Assembly (NCBI RefSeq): GCF_000718775.1
Contig: NZ_JOCB01000010.1
Location: 44,235-108,234, forward strand
Direction: 5' to 3'
Length of the DNA stretch: 64,000 bases
Source of the DNA: Streptomyces sp. NRRL S-31
GTDB lineage: Bacteria; Actinomycetota; Actinomycetes; Streptomycetales; Streptomycetaceae
This document shows, in pieces, positions 1 to 8,417 of this stretch (position 1 is its first letter; the number at the start of each line of letters is the position of its first letter). The notes beneath the pieces are model-generated. The model saw only the letters and a program-made list of their open reading frames with translations, did not search any database and had not been told where the DNA came from. A program made the translations under genes and the position numbers.

Positions 1-1671
1 GAGGGCATGCTGGTCCGTCTCACCCGGCTGGCCGGTACCGGCCGTCTGACGCTGCTGCCTCCGGCCGCGACGGCGCCGTTCCTCGGACAGCCGGGCCGGG
101 GCGCCACCTCTGTCCAGCTCTCGCTGTACGTGCCCCGCAGTGAGGGGGACAGCCTGGACACCGCCATCGACCGGGTGGAGATCGCCACCGACGGCGCCCT
201 CTCCCAGGGTGACCTGACGACGACCCCGGCCCTCGGCTTCGGGCTCAGTGCCCCGCTGAACGGCGCCGCCACCGACCGTCTCGGCCCCACGATCCCGGTG
301 ACGGGCCTGCGTACCACCGCGGGGCTGACCCACACCCAGTCCGTGCCCCGCCGGGAGATGCTCCGCTTCGGCACGCCGATCGCGGGTGCCGCGCGAGGCG
401 CGCGGGGTCACCGGGTGCGGGCGGTCGGCGTATTCCGGGTCACCGGCCCCGGGGGCACGCGGTGGGTGGTGGGCACCGTCGTGCTGCGCACCACGGAGGC
501 GCCGCCCGCACCCGGTACCGGCCCGGAGACCGGCGTGGCCGGGCCCGCCCCCGGCGCGGGCGGCGCGGCGCCGTCGCCCCGCACCGCCGGGAGCCCGGGC
601 GAGCCGTCAGGGCCCGGACTCGGGCCGTCCGGGCCCGCGCCGCAGGCGCTGTCCGCCGCCGCACGGAGCGACCGGGAGAACCCCGGCGAGACCCCGGCGG
701 GGCAGTCCGGCGCGGAAGCGGGGGCGGTCCGGACCCGACTGCCCCGGCTCTGGCCGCGGCACTCCGCCGTCCCGGCGACCGGTACGCGCAGCCGGAACCA
801 CACCCACGCCCCGTCCCCGGTACGGCGGACGTCCGGCGCGCGGCCGGAGGATCCCGCCAGGCTGTCGAGCACCGCCCGGAGGGCGGTGCCGGACCTGCGC
901 GACCGAAGGGACCCCGACGACGGCCCCGCCGTCCGGCTCCGTCCGCTGTACGACGCCGACGGCCGCCTGATCGGCTACGCATCGCACATCGACCCGCACT
1001 ACGAGTGGCGCAAGCGGCACTACGCGGGCTACCGGCCCTACAGCAGTCCGGTGCGCCACGTACCGGCAACGCCGAGCGAACTGGCCGACGCGGAGGTGGC
1101 TCCGCCAGGTACGGACGAGGCCCCGCCCTGGCAGGGAGTCCCGGAGCAGAGCCGCGCGCCGCTGACCTTCTTCGACGCCCACGGCAACGAGGGGGGCATC
1201 GGTCTCGTCAGCGGCACGGACGAGGCGGCCCTGGTGCCCCACGAGACGGTGGGCCACCTGCTGAACCGGGTGGACCCCGACGGCTACGGGCCCATCGTGC
1301 TCATGTCCTGCCGCACCGGCCGCGACTACTCCACGACCGTCGCCAGGACGATCGCCGAGATGACCGGCCGGCCGGTGTACGCGCCGACCACGGCGGTCGG
1401 GATGTACCCCTCCGAGAGGGGCACCGTGCTGCTGATGGCCGCCCACGAGGAGACCCGTCGGCGCGGCCGCTGGGTGCTGCTGCTGCCCCCGGTGCCGAAG
1501 GGGGTCGATCCGTCCGGCATGCCGGATGTCCGCCGGCTCATCGGCGGAGGGAGAAGTGCCTTCGGGCCCGCCGCGGAGCACCCGGGAAGTGCCGCGGGCG
1601 GGTCGGCCGGTGCCGGGCGGGGCACGACGGCCGACGAGGACGGCCGGCGGCCGAGGGCACGGGCCCGTTGA
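1..1671 (+). CDS. C-terminal part of a large lonely-Cys-domain protein (5' end outside window)
   Basis: The frame is open from the first base, so the first ATG (position 7) is probably internal and the gene is cut by the window edge. The visible part has an N-terminal beta-rich stretch, a long Pro/Gly/Ala-rich low-complexity linker (about residues 160-300), and a compact C-terminal domain. That domain contains HETVGHLLN followed by IVLMSCRTGRDYS, with a single Cys near residue 435. This His...Cys arrangement in a caspase-like fold resembles the lonely Cys domain of very large Streptomyces proteins related to polymorphic toxins. The family assignment is from memory of the motif. A peptidase or deamidase-type role would be inference. 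The gene ends 49 bases before the convergent LysR gene. I see no link to the NRPS locus. Confidence 0.5.
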   Translation, partial: EGMLVRLTRLAGTGRLTLLPPAATAPFLGQPGRGATSVQLSLYVPRSEGDSLDTAIDRVEIATDGALSQGDLTTTPALGFGLSAPLNGAATDRLGPTIPVTGLRTTAGLTHTQSVPRREMLRFGTPIAGAARGARGHRVRAVGVFRVTGPGGTRWVVGTVVLRTTEAPPAPGTGPETGVAGPAPGAGGAAPSPRTAGSPGEPSGPGLGPSGPAPQALSAAARSDRENPGETPAGQSGAEAGAVRTRLPRLWPRHSAVPATGTRSRNHTHAPSPVRRTSGARPEDPARLSSTARRAVPDLRDRRDPDDGPAVRLRPLYDADGRLIGYASHIDPHYEWRKRHYAGYRPYSSPVRHVPATPSELADAEVAPPGTDEAPPWQGVPEQSRAPLTFFDAHGNEGGIGLVSGTDEAALVPHETVGHLLNRVDPDGYGPIVLMSCRTGRDYSTTVARTIAEMTGRPVYAPTTAVGMYPSERGTVLLMAAHEETRRRGRWVLLLPPVPKGVDPSGMPDVRRLIGGGRSAFGPAAEHPGSAAGGSAGAGRGTTADEDGRRPRARAR

Positions 1672-1720
1672 CCCACCCGGTCCGCGAACGGCGGCGGCGG
1701 CCGGACGGCGGGCGGAACGG

Positions 1721-2641
1721 TCAGGCCGGCGGCCCGCCGACGGTGGGCAGCAGGTCGGCCGCGATGGCCCGGACCTCGTTCAGGACCGTCACCACCGCGG
1801 GGACCGCCGCCATGTCCGGCCACAGCAGGGCGTAGGTGCGGCGCCGGGGCCAGTGCCGCAGCGGACGGTGCACCAGACCGGGGACGACGTAGAGGGACAG
1901 CGCCATCTCGCTGACCAGGCTGATGCCCAGGCCGGCCGCCACCAGCGCCTGGATGGCGCTCACGTCGTCCACGGTCGCCGCGATCCGGGGCTCGAAGCCC
2001 AGGTTGGTGCACGCGGCCAGGAAACGGTCCCGGAAGCTCTCCATCACCCAGTCACGGGAGGCGAGTTCGGCGAGGTCGATGTCGGTCTCGCCGGCCAGCG
2101 GGTCGTCCTCGGGCATCAGCACGCAGCGGCGGTCCGTCATCAACTCCACCCGCAGCATGGTGCCCTCGCCGTCGGGCAGGTCCTCGTTCTCCCAGTTGCA
2201 CAGCAGGCCCAGGTCGGCCTCGCCCGTCCGGATCAGGTGCCGTGCCTCGACCGGTTCGGCCTGCACCACCGTCACCCGGACACCCGGATGACTCACGCGC
2301 AGCCGGGCGATCAGCTCCGGCACGAGGGTGACGCAACTGCTCTGGAACGCCACCATCCGCACCAGGCCGCCACCGCGCGCCACCAGGGAGGAGACCTCCT
2401 GGTCCGCGGCGCGCAGCATGGAGAAGATCGCGTCCGCGTGCTGGACGAGGGCCCTGCCCGTCTCGGTGAGGCGCAGGCCCCGGCCGATCCGCGTCACCAC
2501 GGGCGTGCCCACCGCCTGCTGGAGCCGGCGCATCTGGTAGCTGACCGCGGGCTGGGTGTAGCCGAGGGAGGTGGCGGCCGCGGTGTACGAGCCGGTCCGC
2601 GCGACCTCGGTCAGGACCTTCAGTTGATGAACATCCAGCAT
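1721..2641 (-). CDS. LysR-family transcriptional regulator, divergent from amino-acid ABC importer
   Basis: A 306-residue LysR-type regulator. The N-terminal winged HTH reads MLDVHQLKVLTEVARTGSYT, then AATSLGYTQPAVSYQMRRLQ, and is followed by a periplasmic-binding-protein-like effector domain. The ATG at 2641 is chosen because MLDVHQL is the normal start of this family. The gene faces the ABC importer at 2774 across a 132-base AT-richer spacer, which is the usual layout for a LysR protein controlling its neighbour. A T-N11-A dyad lies in that spacer (2708-2728). The effector is presumably an amino acid or related metabolite, but the sequence does not show which. Confidence 0.9.
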   Translation of the reverse strand: MLDVHQLKVLTEVARTGSYTAAATSLGYTQPAVSYQMRRLQQAVGTPVVTRIGRGLRLTETGRALVQHADAIFSMLRAADQEVSSLVARGGGLVRMVAFQSSCVTLVPELIARLRVSHPGVRVTVVQAEPVEARHLIRTGEADLGLLCNWENEDLPDGEGTMLRVELMTDRRCVLMPEDDPLAGETDIDLAELASRDWVMESFRDRFLAACTNLGFEPRIAATVDDVSAIQALVAAGLGISLVSEMALSLYVVPGLVHRPLRHWPRRRTYALLWPDMAAVPAVVTVLNEVRAIAADLLPTVGGPPA

Positions 2642-2707
2642 GACGAAACGATAAGGGAATTTGATGCGTACGCGAAAATATCCTCGTTGGACAGAGCGGT
2701 CGGGGAT

Positions 2708-2728
2708 TCGATCAAATAGACGTATCGA
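2708..2728. promoter_or_regulatory. Candidate LysR-type T-N11-A operator
   Basis: TCGAT (2708-2712) and ATCGA (2724-2728) form a perfect 5-bp inverted repeat separated by 11 bases, the classical LTTR box geometry. It lies between the LysR gene and the ABC ATPase. A second, imperfect dyad centred on GCGTACGC (2666-2673) lies nearer the LysR start and could be a second contact site. Confidence 0.45.
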
Positions 2729-2773
2729 GCGAGCCGTTCGTCCTCCACTCCCCGCCCTCCCGCAGGAGTCTTC

Positions 2774-3577
2774 GTGACCAGTACCAGTACCAGTACGGTG
2801 CGGATCGGCACGGACCGTGAAGCCGGCTCGGCCGAGGCGCCCCCACCGCTCGTGCGGATCAGGGGCCTCGACAAGTACTACGGCACCACCCAAGTGCTGC
2901 ACGGCGTCGACCTGGACGTCGCCGCCGGTGAAGTGGTGGCGATCATCGGCCCGTCCGGATCCGGCAAGTCGACGCTGTGCCGCTGCGTCAACCGGCTGGA
3001 GTCCGCGACGGCGGGCACCATCGCCCTCGACGGAGTGCCCCTGCCCACCGAGGGCAGGGAACTCACCCGGCTCCGGGCGGAGGTCGGCATGGTCTTCCAG
3101 TCCTTCAACCTCTTCGCCCACCTGACGGTGGTGCAGAACCTCATGCTCGCCCCGGTCAAGGTCCGCGGCATCTCCCTGGAGGAAGCCAGGGAACGGGCGT
3201 ACCGGCTGCTGGAGCGGGTCGGGCTGGCGGACAAGGCGTACGCCTACCCCCGGCAGCTGTCCGGCGGCCAGCAGCAGCGGGTGGCCATCGCCCGCGCCCT
3301 GGCGATGGAACCGAAGGTGCTGCTGTTCGACGAACCCACCTCGGCTCTGGACCCGGAGATGGTCCAGGAGGTGCTGGGGGTCATGACCGAGCTGGCACAG
3401 GACGGCATGACGATGATCGTCGTCACGCACGAGATGGGGTTCGCGCGCCAGGTCGCCGACCGGGTGGTGTTCATGGACGGCGGCAGGATCCTGCGGATCG
3501 CGCCGCCCGCGGAGTTCTTCGCCTCCCCCGGACACCCGCGCGCCGAGTGTTTCCTGGCGTCCCTGCCCGGACACTGA
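2774..3577 (+). CDS. Polar amino-acid ABC transporter, ATP-binding protein
   Basis: A 267-residue ATPase of the GluA/GlnQ class. It has Walker [10 protein letters not shown], the Q-loop region [11 protein letters not shown], signature LSGGQQQR, Walker B VLLFDEP and the switch His in VVTHEM. The GTG start is preceded by CAGGAG about 5 bases upstream. The first dozen residues are an unusual TSTSTST stretch encoded by ACCAGT repeats. It is the first gene of an importer set with the binding protein and two permeases downstream, and it is divergent from a LysR gene. It energises uptake of a polar amino acid (family knowledge). The substrate is not readable from the ATPase. Confidence 0.93.
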   Translation: MTSTSTSTVRIGTDREAGSAEAPPPLVRIRGLDKYYGTTQVLHGVDLDVAAGEVVAIIGPSGSGKSTLCRCVNRLESATAGTIALDGVPLPTEGRELTRLRAEVGMVFQSFNLFAHLTVVQNLMLAPVKVRGISLEEARERAYRLLERVGLADKAYAYPRQLSGGQQQRVAIARALAMEPKVLLFDEPTSALDPEMVQEVLGVMTELAQDGMTMIVVTHEMGFARQVADRVVFMDGGRILRIAPPAEFFASPGHPRAECFLASLPGH

Positions 3578-3775
3578 CCCGCGGGGCGGCGGTCCTCCCG
3601 ACGCCCCCGGAACACCGGCCCCGGCACTCCCCAGCTCCGGGCGGGCCGGGCGGACCCCTCCCCGCCGCCCGGCCCGCCCGGCTCACCCGGCGCCGCACCC
3701 CCGCTCCCGCGCGCGGACACCCCCACCCACGCGCCCCCGTTATCCCGTATCCCTTCCCTCCCCGGAGAGTTCATC

Positions 3776-4726
3776 GTGCACAGCACCGCGCGGACACGGC
3801 GCCGCTCCGTCCCCCTGGCCGCCGCGGCGGTCGTCGCCGCCCTGGCCCTCACCAGCGCCTGCTCCGGCTCCTCCGCCTCGACCGTACCGGGGGCGCCGGC
3901 CGTCGCGGGCAAGGCCGCGAGCACGGGCACGGTCGACCGGGCGATCGAGCGGGAGAAACCCGCGGACGCGTCCCTGATGCCGTCCGGCTCCACGGCCGCC
4001 CGGATCAGAAAAGCCGGCACCCTGAAGGTCGGGGGCACGCAGACCGCGGCGCTCTTCTCCCAGCTCGACCCCACCACCGGCAAGGTCGAGGGATTCGACG
4101 CGGCGATGTCGCGGCTGCTCGCCAAGTACATCATCGGTGAGCCGAAGACCGAGCTGGTGAACGTCACCGCCGCCACCCGCGAGGCGCTGCTGCGCAACCA
4201 CTCCGTCGACGCCGTCCTCGCCACCTACACCATCACTCCCGAGCGGTCGAAGGTCGTCGCCTTCGCCGGCCCCTACTACGTCGACGGCCTGGGCATCCAG
4301 GTCCGCGACGACGAGAAGGACATCAAGTCGCTCGGCGACCTGAAGGGCGCCACCGTCGTGACCCAGTCGGGCTCGACCGCGGCCCAGGCCGTCAAGAAGC
4401 AGGTGCCCTCGGCGAAGATCCAGCTCTTCGACACCAACACCGAGTGCCTCCAGGCACTGCGGCAGGGCCGGGCCGACGCGTACGTCCTCGACCAGGGCGT
4501 GCTGGCCGGCAACGCCAGCACCCACCCCGACGTGAAGGTGCTGCCGGGCAAGTTCGACGAGCAGCCGTACGGCATCGGGCTGCCGCTGGACGACCCCGAC
4601 TTCAAGAAGTTCGTCAACGACTGGCTGCGGAAGATCGAGCGGGACGGCACCTGGGCCACGGTGTGGAAGAACACCGTCGGCACCCAGGTGCCGGGACCGG
4701 TCCCCGCTCCGCCCACGATCGGCTGA
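3776..4726 (+). CDS. Amino-acid ABC transporter substrate-binding lipoprotein (GluB-like)
   Basis: A 316-residue extracellular solute-binding protein of family 3. The N-terminus is an Arg-rich n-region, a hydrophobic core and the lipobox LTSAC with Cys29, so it is exported and lipid-anchored. The mature part has the two-lobe glutamate/glutamine-type pattern, including LKVGGTQTAALFSQ, VEGFDAAMSRLLAKY and YGIGLPLDDPDFKKFVNDWL. It starts at GTG with a GGAGAG site just upstream. A 198-base C-rich spacer separates it from the ATPase gene, and the permeases follow almost without a gap. Glutamate, glutamine or a related acid is the likely ligand. Precise specificity is not visible. Confidence 0.9.
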   Translation: MHSTARTRRRSVPLAAAAVVAALALTSACSGSSASTVPGAPAVAGKAASTGTVDRAIEREKPADASLMPSGSTAARIRKAGTLKVGGTQTAALFSQLDPTTGKVEGFDAAMSRLLAKYIIGEPKTELVNVTAATREALLRNHSVDAVLATYTITPERSKVVAFAGPYYVDGLGIQVRDDEKDIKSLGDLKGATVVTQSGSTAAQAVKKQVPSAKIQLFDTNTECLQALRQGRADAYVLDQGVLAGNASTHPDVKVLPGKFDEQPYGIGLPLDDPDFKKFVNDWLRKIERDGTWATVWKNTVGTQVPGPVPAPPTIG

Positions 4727-4730
4727 GCCC

Positions 4731-5378
4731 ATGGACGTCATCACCTCCCACGCGGACGTCTTCGGCCGGGGCCTGCTGGTCTCGCTCCAGATCAGCGGCT
4801 GCACGTTCCTGCTCGCCGCGGTCGGCGGAGTGCTCCTCGCGGTGTGCCGGATCAGCCCGGTGCGGCCACTGCGCCTGTTCGCCGCGCTCTACGTGTCGAC
4901 GGTGCGCAGCGTTCCGCTGCTGGTCCTGCTGGCCCTGTTCGTGTTCGGCCTGCCGGAGATCGGACTCGTCTACTCGCTGCTGTGGACCGTGGTGACGGCG
5001 ATGGCCCTGTACTGGGCGGCGTTCTTCTGCGAAACGGTGCGCGCGGGTGTCCGGTCCGTCCCGGTCGGCCAGACCGAGGCGGCCCGCGCCCTGGGCCTGA
5101 CGTTCTGGCAGGTGCTGCGCCACGTCGTCGTCCCGCAGGCGCTGCGCTGCGCCGTCCAGCCCCTCGCGTCGCTGCTGATCGCCGTGGTGCTCAACTCGTC
5201 ACTGGCCGCGGCCGTCGGGGTGACCCAGGAGCTGACGGGCCAGACCGTGCTGCTCGACCAGCAGTACGCGCAGCCCGTGTTCACCTTCGGTGCCGCCGCC
5301 GTGTGCTACGTCCTGCTCACCCTGGCGGTCGGCCGGGCCGCCGCCGTGCTCGAACGACGACTGGCGGTGCTGCGATGA
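4731..5378 (+). CDS. Amino-acid ABC transporter permease (GluC-like)
   Basis: A 215-residue His/Glu/Gln/Arg/opine-family permease with about five hydrophobic spans. The cytoplasmic EAA loop reads GQTEAARALGLTFWQVLRHV and contacts the ATPase. The ATG lies 4 bases after the binding-protein stop, and the stop overlaps the next permease start, so the genes are translationally coupled. It forms a heteromeric channel with the following permease in the cytoplasmic membrane. Confidence 0.92.
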   Translation: MDVITSHADVFGRGLLVSLQISGCTFLLAAVGGVLLAVCRISPVRPLRLFAALYVSTVRSVPLLVLLALFVFGLPEIGLVYSLLWTVVTAMALYWAAFFCETVRAGVRSVPVGQTEAARALGLTFWQVLRHVVVPQALRCAVQPLASLLIAVVLNSSLAAAVGVTQELTGQTVLLDQQYAQPVFTFGAAAVCYVLLTLAVGRAAAVLERRLAVLR

Positions 5379-6373
5379 CCTCGTCCCTGCGGGAGGAACC
5401 GGACGTGCGGTCCGCCGCGGCCGACGACCGGCCGGTGCGGTACGCCGGGTTTCCGCCGAAGCGGCCCGGCCGGGACGCCCCGCGCGGGCTGCGCGCCCGG
5501 CTCTCCGGCGCGCTGGACCGGCTGGACGGCGACGACGTCCCGCTGTTCGACGAGCCGGGCCCACGCGGGCGGCGCCGCATCGCGATCGCCACCGCCGTGT
5601 CACTGGCGCTGTTCGCCGCCCTCGTCGCCGTCGCGACGCAGCGGTTCGCGGCCCACGGCCAGCTCGATCCCGCCAAGTGGCGGCTCTTCGTCGAGTGGCC
5701 GGTGATCCGGTACCTGCTCGTCAGCCTCTGGGCGACCGTGCGCGTCACCCTGGTCAGCGGCGCCATCGCGCTGCCGCTGGGCGCCCTGCTGGCGCTGGCC
5801 CGGCTGTCCGGCACGGCCTGGCTCAGCCGGCCGGCCGGCCTGTACGTCGAGGTGATGCGGGCCGTCCCGCTGCTGCTCCTGATCTACGCCTTCCTGCTCG
5901 GTCTGCCCGCCGCGGGCCTGCGCCTGCCGCTGTTCTGGCAGCTCGTGTGGCCGATCGTGCTCACGAACGCCGCGGTCTTCGCGGAGATCTTCCGGTCGGG
6001 CGTCCTGGCCCTGCCGGCCGGGCAGACCGAGGCGGCGCACGCGCTGGGGCTCGGCGGCTGGCAGACCATGCGCCTGGTCCTCCTGCCGCAGGCCGTACGG
6101 CAGACGGCGCCCGCCCTGGTCAGCCAGCTCGTGCGGCTGCTGAAGGACAGCACCCTCGGCTACGTGGTCAGCTTCCTGGAACTGCTCAACGCCGCGAAGG
6201 TGCTGGGCGAGTTCAACCACACGATCATCCAGAGCTATCTGGTGGTGGCGCTGGTGTACGTGGTGGTCAACCTGGTGCTGGCCCAGGCGGCGGCCCGGCT
6301 CGAACGGCGTCTCGGCGGACGAGGCGGCCCCGCCGGTCCGGTCCCGTCCCCCGGGACGGCGACCACGGTCTGA
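5375..6373 (+). CDS. Amino-acid ABC transporter permease (GluD-like)
   Basis: A 332-residue permease, longer than its partner because of an N-terminal cytoplasmic extension of about 75 residues that is Arg/Asp-rich. The membrane part has the EAA loop GQTEAAHALGLGGWQTMRLV. It starts with ATG overlapping the upstream stop (ATGA). The C-terminus is Gly/Pro-rich. A strong hairpin 50 bases downstream probably ends the importer operon. Confidence 0.9.
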   Translation: MTSSLREEPDVRSAAADDRPVRYAGFPPKRPGRDAPRGLRARLSGALDRLDGDDVPLFDEPGPRGRRRIAIATAVSLALFAALVAVATQRFAAHGQLDPAKWRLFVEWPVIRYLLVSLWATVRVTLVSGAIALPLGALLALARLSGTAWLSRPAGLYVEVMRAVPLLLLIYAFLLGLPAAGLRLPLFWQLVWPIVLTNAAVFAEIFRSGVLALPAGQTEAAHALGLGGWQTMRLVLLPQAVRQTAPALVSQLVRLLKDSTLGYVVSFLELLNAAKVLGEFNHTIIQSYLVVALVYVVVNLVLAQAAARLERRLGGRGGPAGPVPSPGTATTV

Positions 6374-6421
6374 GGGGCGGCACCCGCGCCCCGTAGGCCG
6401 GCACGGCACTCGGCGGGCCGG

Positions 6422-6454
6422 CCGCGCGGTGCCCCGGACCGGGGCACCGCGCGG
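6422..6454 (+). terminator. Perfect 16-bp hairpin after the importer operon
   Basis: Two perfectly complementary 16-base arms (6422-6437 and 6439-6454) flank a single base. There is no U-tract, as is usual for terminators of high-GC actinomycetes. It sits 48 bases after the last importer gene and about 200 bases before the amidotransferase gene, which suits a transcription end point. Confidence 0.7.
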
Positions 6455-6657
6455 TTCCCGCCGGGGCCGCCCGGCCCGGCGGACCGGACGGTCGCACCGG
6501 GCCCCGGGACCGGTGCGCCCACAGGCACCCCTTTTATCCGCATCAGTCCACCTATGACCGGCGCGGCCCGCTCCCACGAAGACGACCGCGCCCCGCGGCC
6601 GGCCGGTCCCCGCCGCCCGGACCCGCGACCTCCCGTCCAAGAGAAGGAGATATCCGC

Positions 6658-7413
6658 ATGTGTCGACTCATCGGTGCCGTCTCGCGGCATCCCGACACCG
6701 TCCGCGACCTGTTCGCCGACGACCTCGAACCGTTCCTCAGGCTGGCCTGTGAGCACGATGACGGCTGGGGGCTGGCCGTCCGCACCCCGAACGGCACCGT
6801 CGACTCGGTGAAGGAACCCGAACCCGCGTTCGCCGGCCCACGGCTGAACCCGCTGCTCGACACGTCGACCACCGACGCCGTACTGCTGCACCTGCGCATG
6901 GCCAGTCCCAGCTTCGCGGTCAGCGGGCCCAACACCCACCCGTTCGGCGACAGTGACATGGCGTTCGCCCACAACGGCGACTTCTCACCCGCCGGCTCCC
7001 TCGACGAGGTGATCGGCCCCGACCTGCTGGCGAGCGCGGGCGGCGAGACCGACAGCGAGCGGTTCTACCTGGCCGTACGCCGCCGCGTGGACGACGGTGT
7101 GGGCCCCGTCAAGGCCATCATGCAGGCGGCGCAGGACATCCGGGTCCTCGCCGACCGGTTCGTGAGCCTCAACTGCCTGCTGCTCACCGCCGACGGGCTG
7201 TACGCGTACACGGAGCACGACCCGCACTCCGAGGTCATCGGCCGCCGTGGCGCGGGCTACTTCGGACTCCACTACCGGACGACCGAGGACGGCAGGGTGG
7301 TCGTGGCGTCCACCGGGTGGGAGCAGCCGGAACCGGAGTGGGAGGCGCTGCCCGAGCGGCACGTCCTGGAGCTGACGCCCGGCACCCTGGCCCGCACCGT
7401 CCACGGCGGGTAA
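6658..7413 (+). CDS. Class II glutamine amidotransferase (EgtC/YafJ-like)
   Basis: A 251-residue Ntn-hydrolase-fold amidotransferase. Cys2 follows the initiator Met (MCRLIGAV), placing the catalytic nucleophile at the N-terminus after Met removal. FAHNGDFSP and LHLRMASP match the glutaminase core. The ATG is set by GAAGGAGATATCCGC immediately upstream. The protein has only the glutaminase-type domain, like EgtC (gamma-glutamyl hydrolysis in ergothioneine synthesis) and YafJ. No other egt genes are nearby, so an ergothioneine role is not supported. It is followed, 169 and 172 bases apart, by a LuxR regulator and a condensation-domain protein on the same strand. Confidence 0.8.
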   Translation: MCRLIGAVSRHPDTVRDLFADDLEPFLRLACEHDDGWGLAVRTPNGTVDSVKEPEPAFAGPRLNPLLDTSTTDAVLLHLRMASPSFAVSGPNTHPFGDSDMAFAHNGDFSPAGSLDEVIGPDLLASAGGETDSERFYLAVRRRVDDGVGPVKAIMQAAQDIRVLADRFVSLNCLLLTADGLYAYTEHDPHSEVIGRRGAGYFGLHYRTTEDGRVVVASTGWEQPEPEWEALPERHVLELTPGTLARTVHGG

Positions 7414-7582
7414 CGGGCACGCGCGGTGCGGGCGCGGCCGGGCCGCCCGCATCCCACCGGGGTCACGGCGTCCGTACGACCCGCCGTACCCCCTCCGCCC
7501 GGCGTGGGCCGCCGGCCCGTCCGGGCCGGGCACCCGTCCCGTCTCCGGAGCACACCTCACCACGCAGAGGGGAGTTCCCGTC

Positions 7583-8245
7583 ATGATCGATCAGGCGAAC
7601 GGTCGGCACAGCGGAGCCGAGTCGACGACGGCGGTCGTCGTACAGGCCGACGACGCGCTCATCCTGCACGGAACCACCGCTTCCTTGGCGGCCACGGGAC
7701 GTGTGGAGGTGCTGCCCGCGGAACGGATGGCGGAGGCGGACGTGGTGGTGGTGATCACCGCCGAGGTCACCACGGGCACGCTCCAGGCGATGAGCCGGAT
7801 CACGGAGACCACCGCCGGCCGCGCGCGGGTCGTGCTGGTCGCCGACCGCGTCTCCGAACCGCAGCTCCGCTTCGCGGCCGGACACGGCGTGGTGGCCTTC
7901 CTGATGCGGTCCCGCACGAGCGGCAGCCGGCTCCTGGCGGCCGTGCTGGAGAGCCACCGCGGCGAGCCGGTCCCGTCGACGAGGAGGCTGAACGTCCTGC
8001 GCGACCAACTGCGCAGCAGCCGGAACGGCGCCGTGCCGGGCGAGCAGCTCCCGGCCGGTCTGGCGGCACGCGAGATCGACGTGCTCAGAATGCTCGCCGA
8101 GGGGATGGACGTGATGCAGATAGCCGCCGAACTCACCTACTCCGAACGCCTGATCAAGAGCGTCATCCACAGCGTGGTCAAGCGGTTCGGGCTGCGCAAC
8201 CGCACGCACGCCGTCGCCCACGCCATCAGGATCGGCATCCTGTGA
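7583..8245 (+). CDS. LuxR/NarL-type regulator with degenerate receiver domain
   Basis: A 220-residue protein laid out like a NarL response regulator. An N-terminal receiver-like half is followed by a C-terminal LuxR HTH from about residue 155 (LAAREIDVLRMLAEGMDVMQ, then SERLIKSVIHSVVKRFGLRNR). Where a receiver has its phospho-acceptor Asp (usually LLDLRMP) this one reads VVVVITAEVTTG, so phosphorylation is unlikely and it may sense a ligand or be constitutive. It starts at ATG with GAGGGGAG upstream. It sits directly before a condensation-domain protein, suggesting local control. Target sites were not identified. Confidence 0.82.
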   Translation: MIDQANGRHSGAESTTAVVVQADDALILHGTTASLAATGRVEVLPAERMAEADVVVVITAEVTTGTLQAMSRITETTAGRARVVLVADRVSEPQLRFAAGHGVVAFLMRSRTSGSRLLAAVLESHRGEPVPSTRRLNVLRDQLRSSRNGAVPGEQLPAGLAAREIDVLRMLAEGMDVMQIAAELTYSERLIKSVIHSVVKRFGLRNRTHAVAHAIRIGIL

Positions 8246-8417
8246 AGTACCCGTGCCGGAAGGGGCGGCGAGGGACGCGGGGCGGGGCAGGTTCGCCAAG
8301 GTTTCACGTGACACAGCGGCGGCCTGACACCGGGCCGGCCGGCCCGGCTCCGGCACATCCCCCACCGGACGCGCCGCTCGCCGCGGCCAGGAACGGCAGC
8401 CCGGAAGGAACGCAGTC

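Noticed and set aside
6658..7413. Ergothioneine pathway (EgtC) assignment
   Set aside because: Only the glutaminase-type domain is present and none of egtA, egtB, egtD or egtE is adjacent, so the specific role is not supported.
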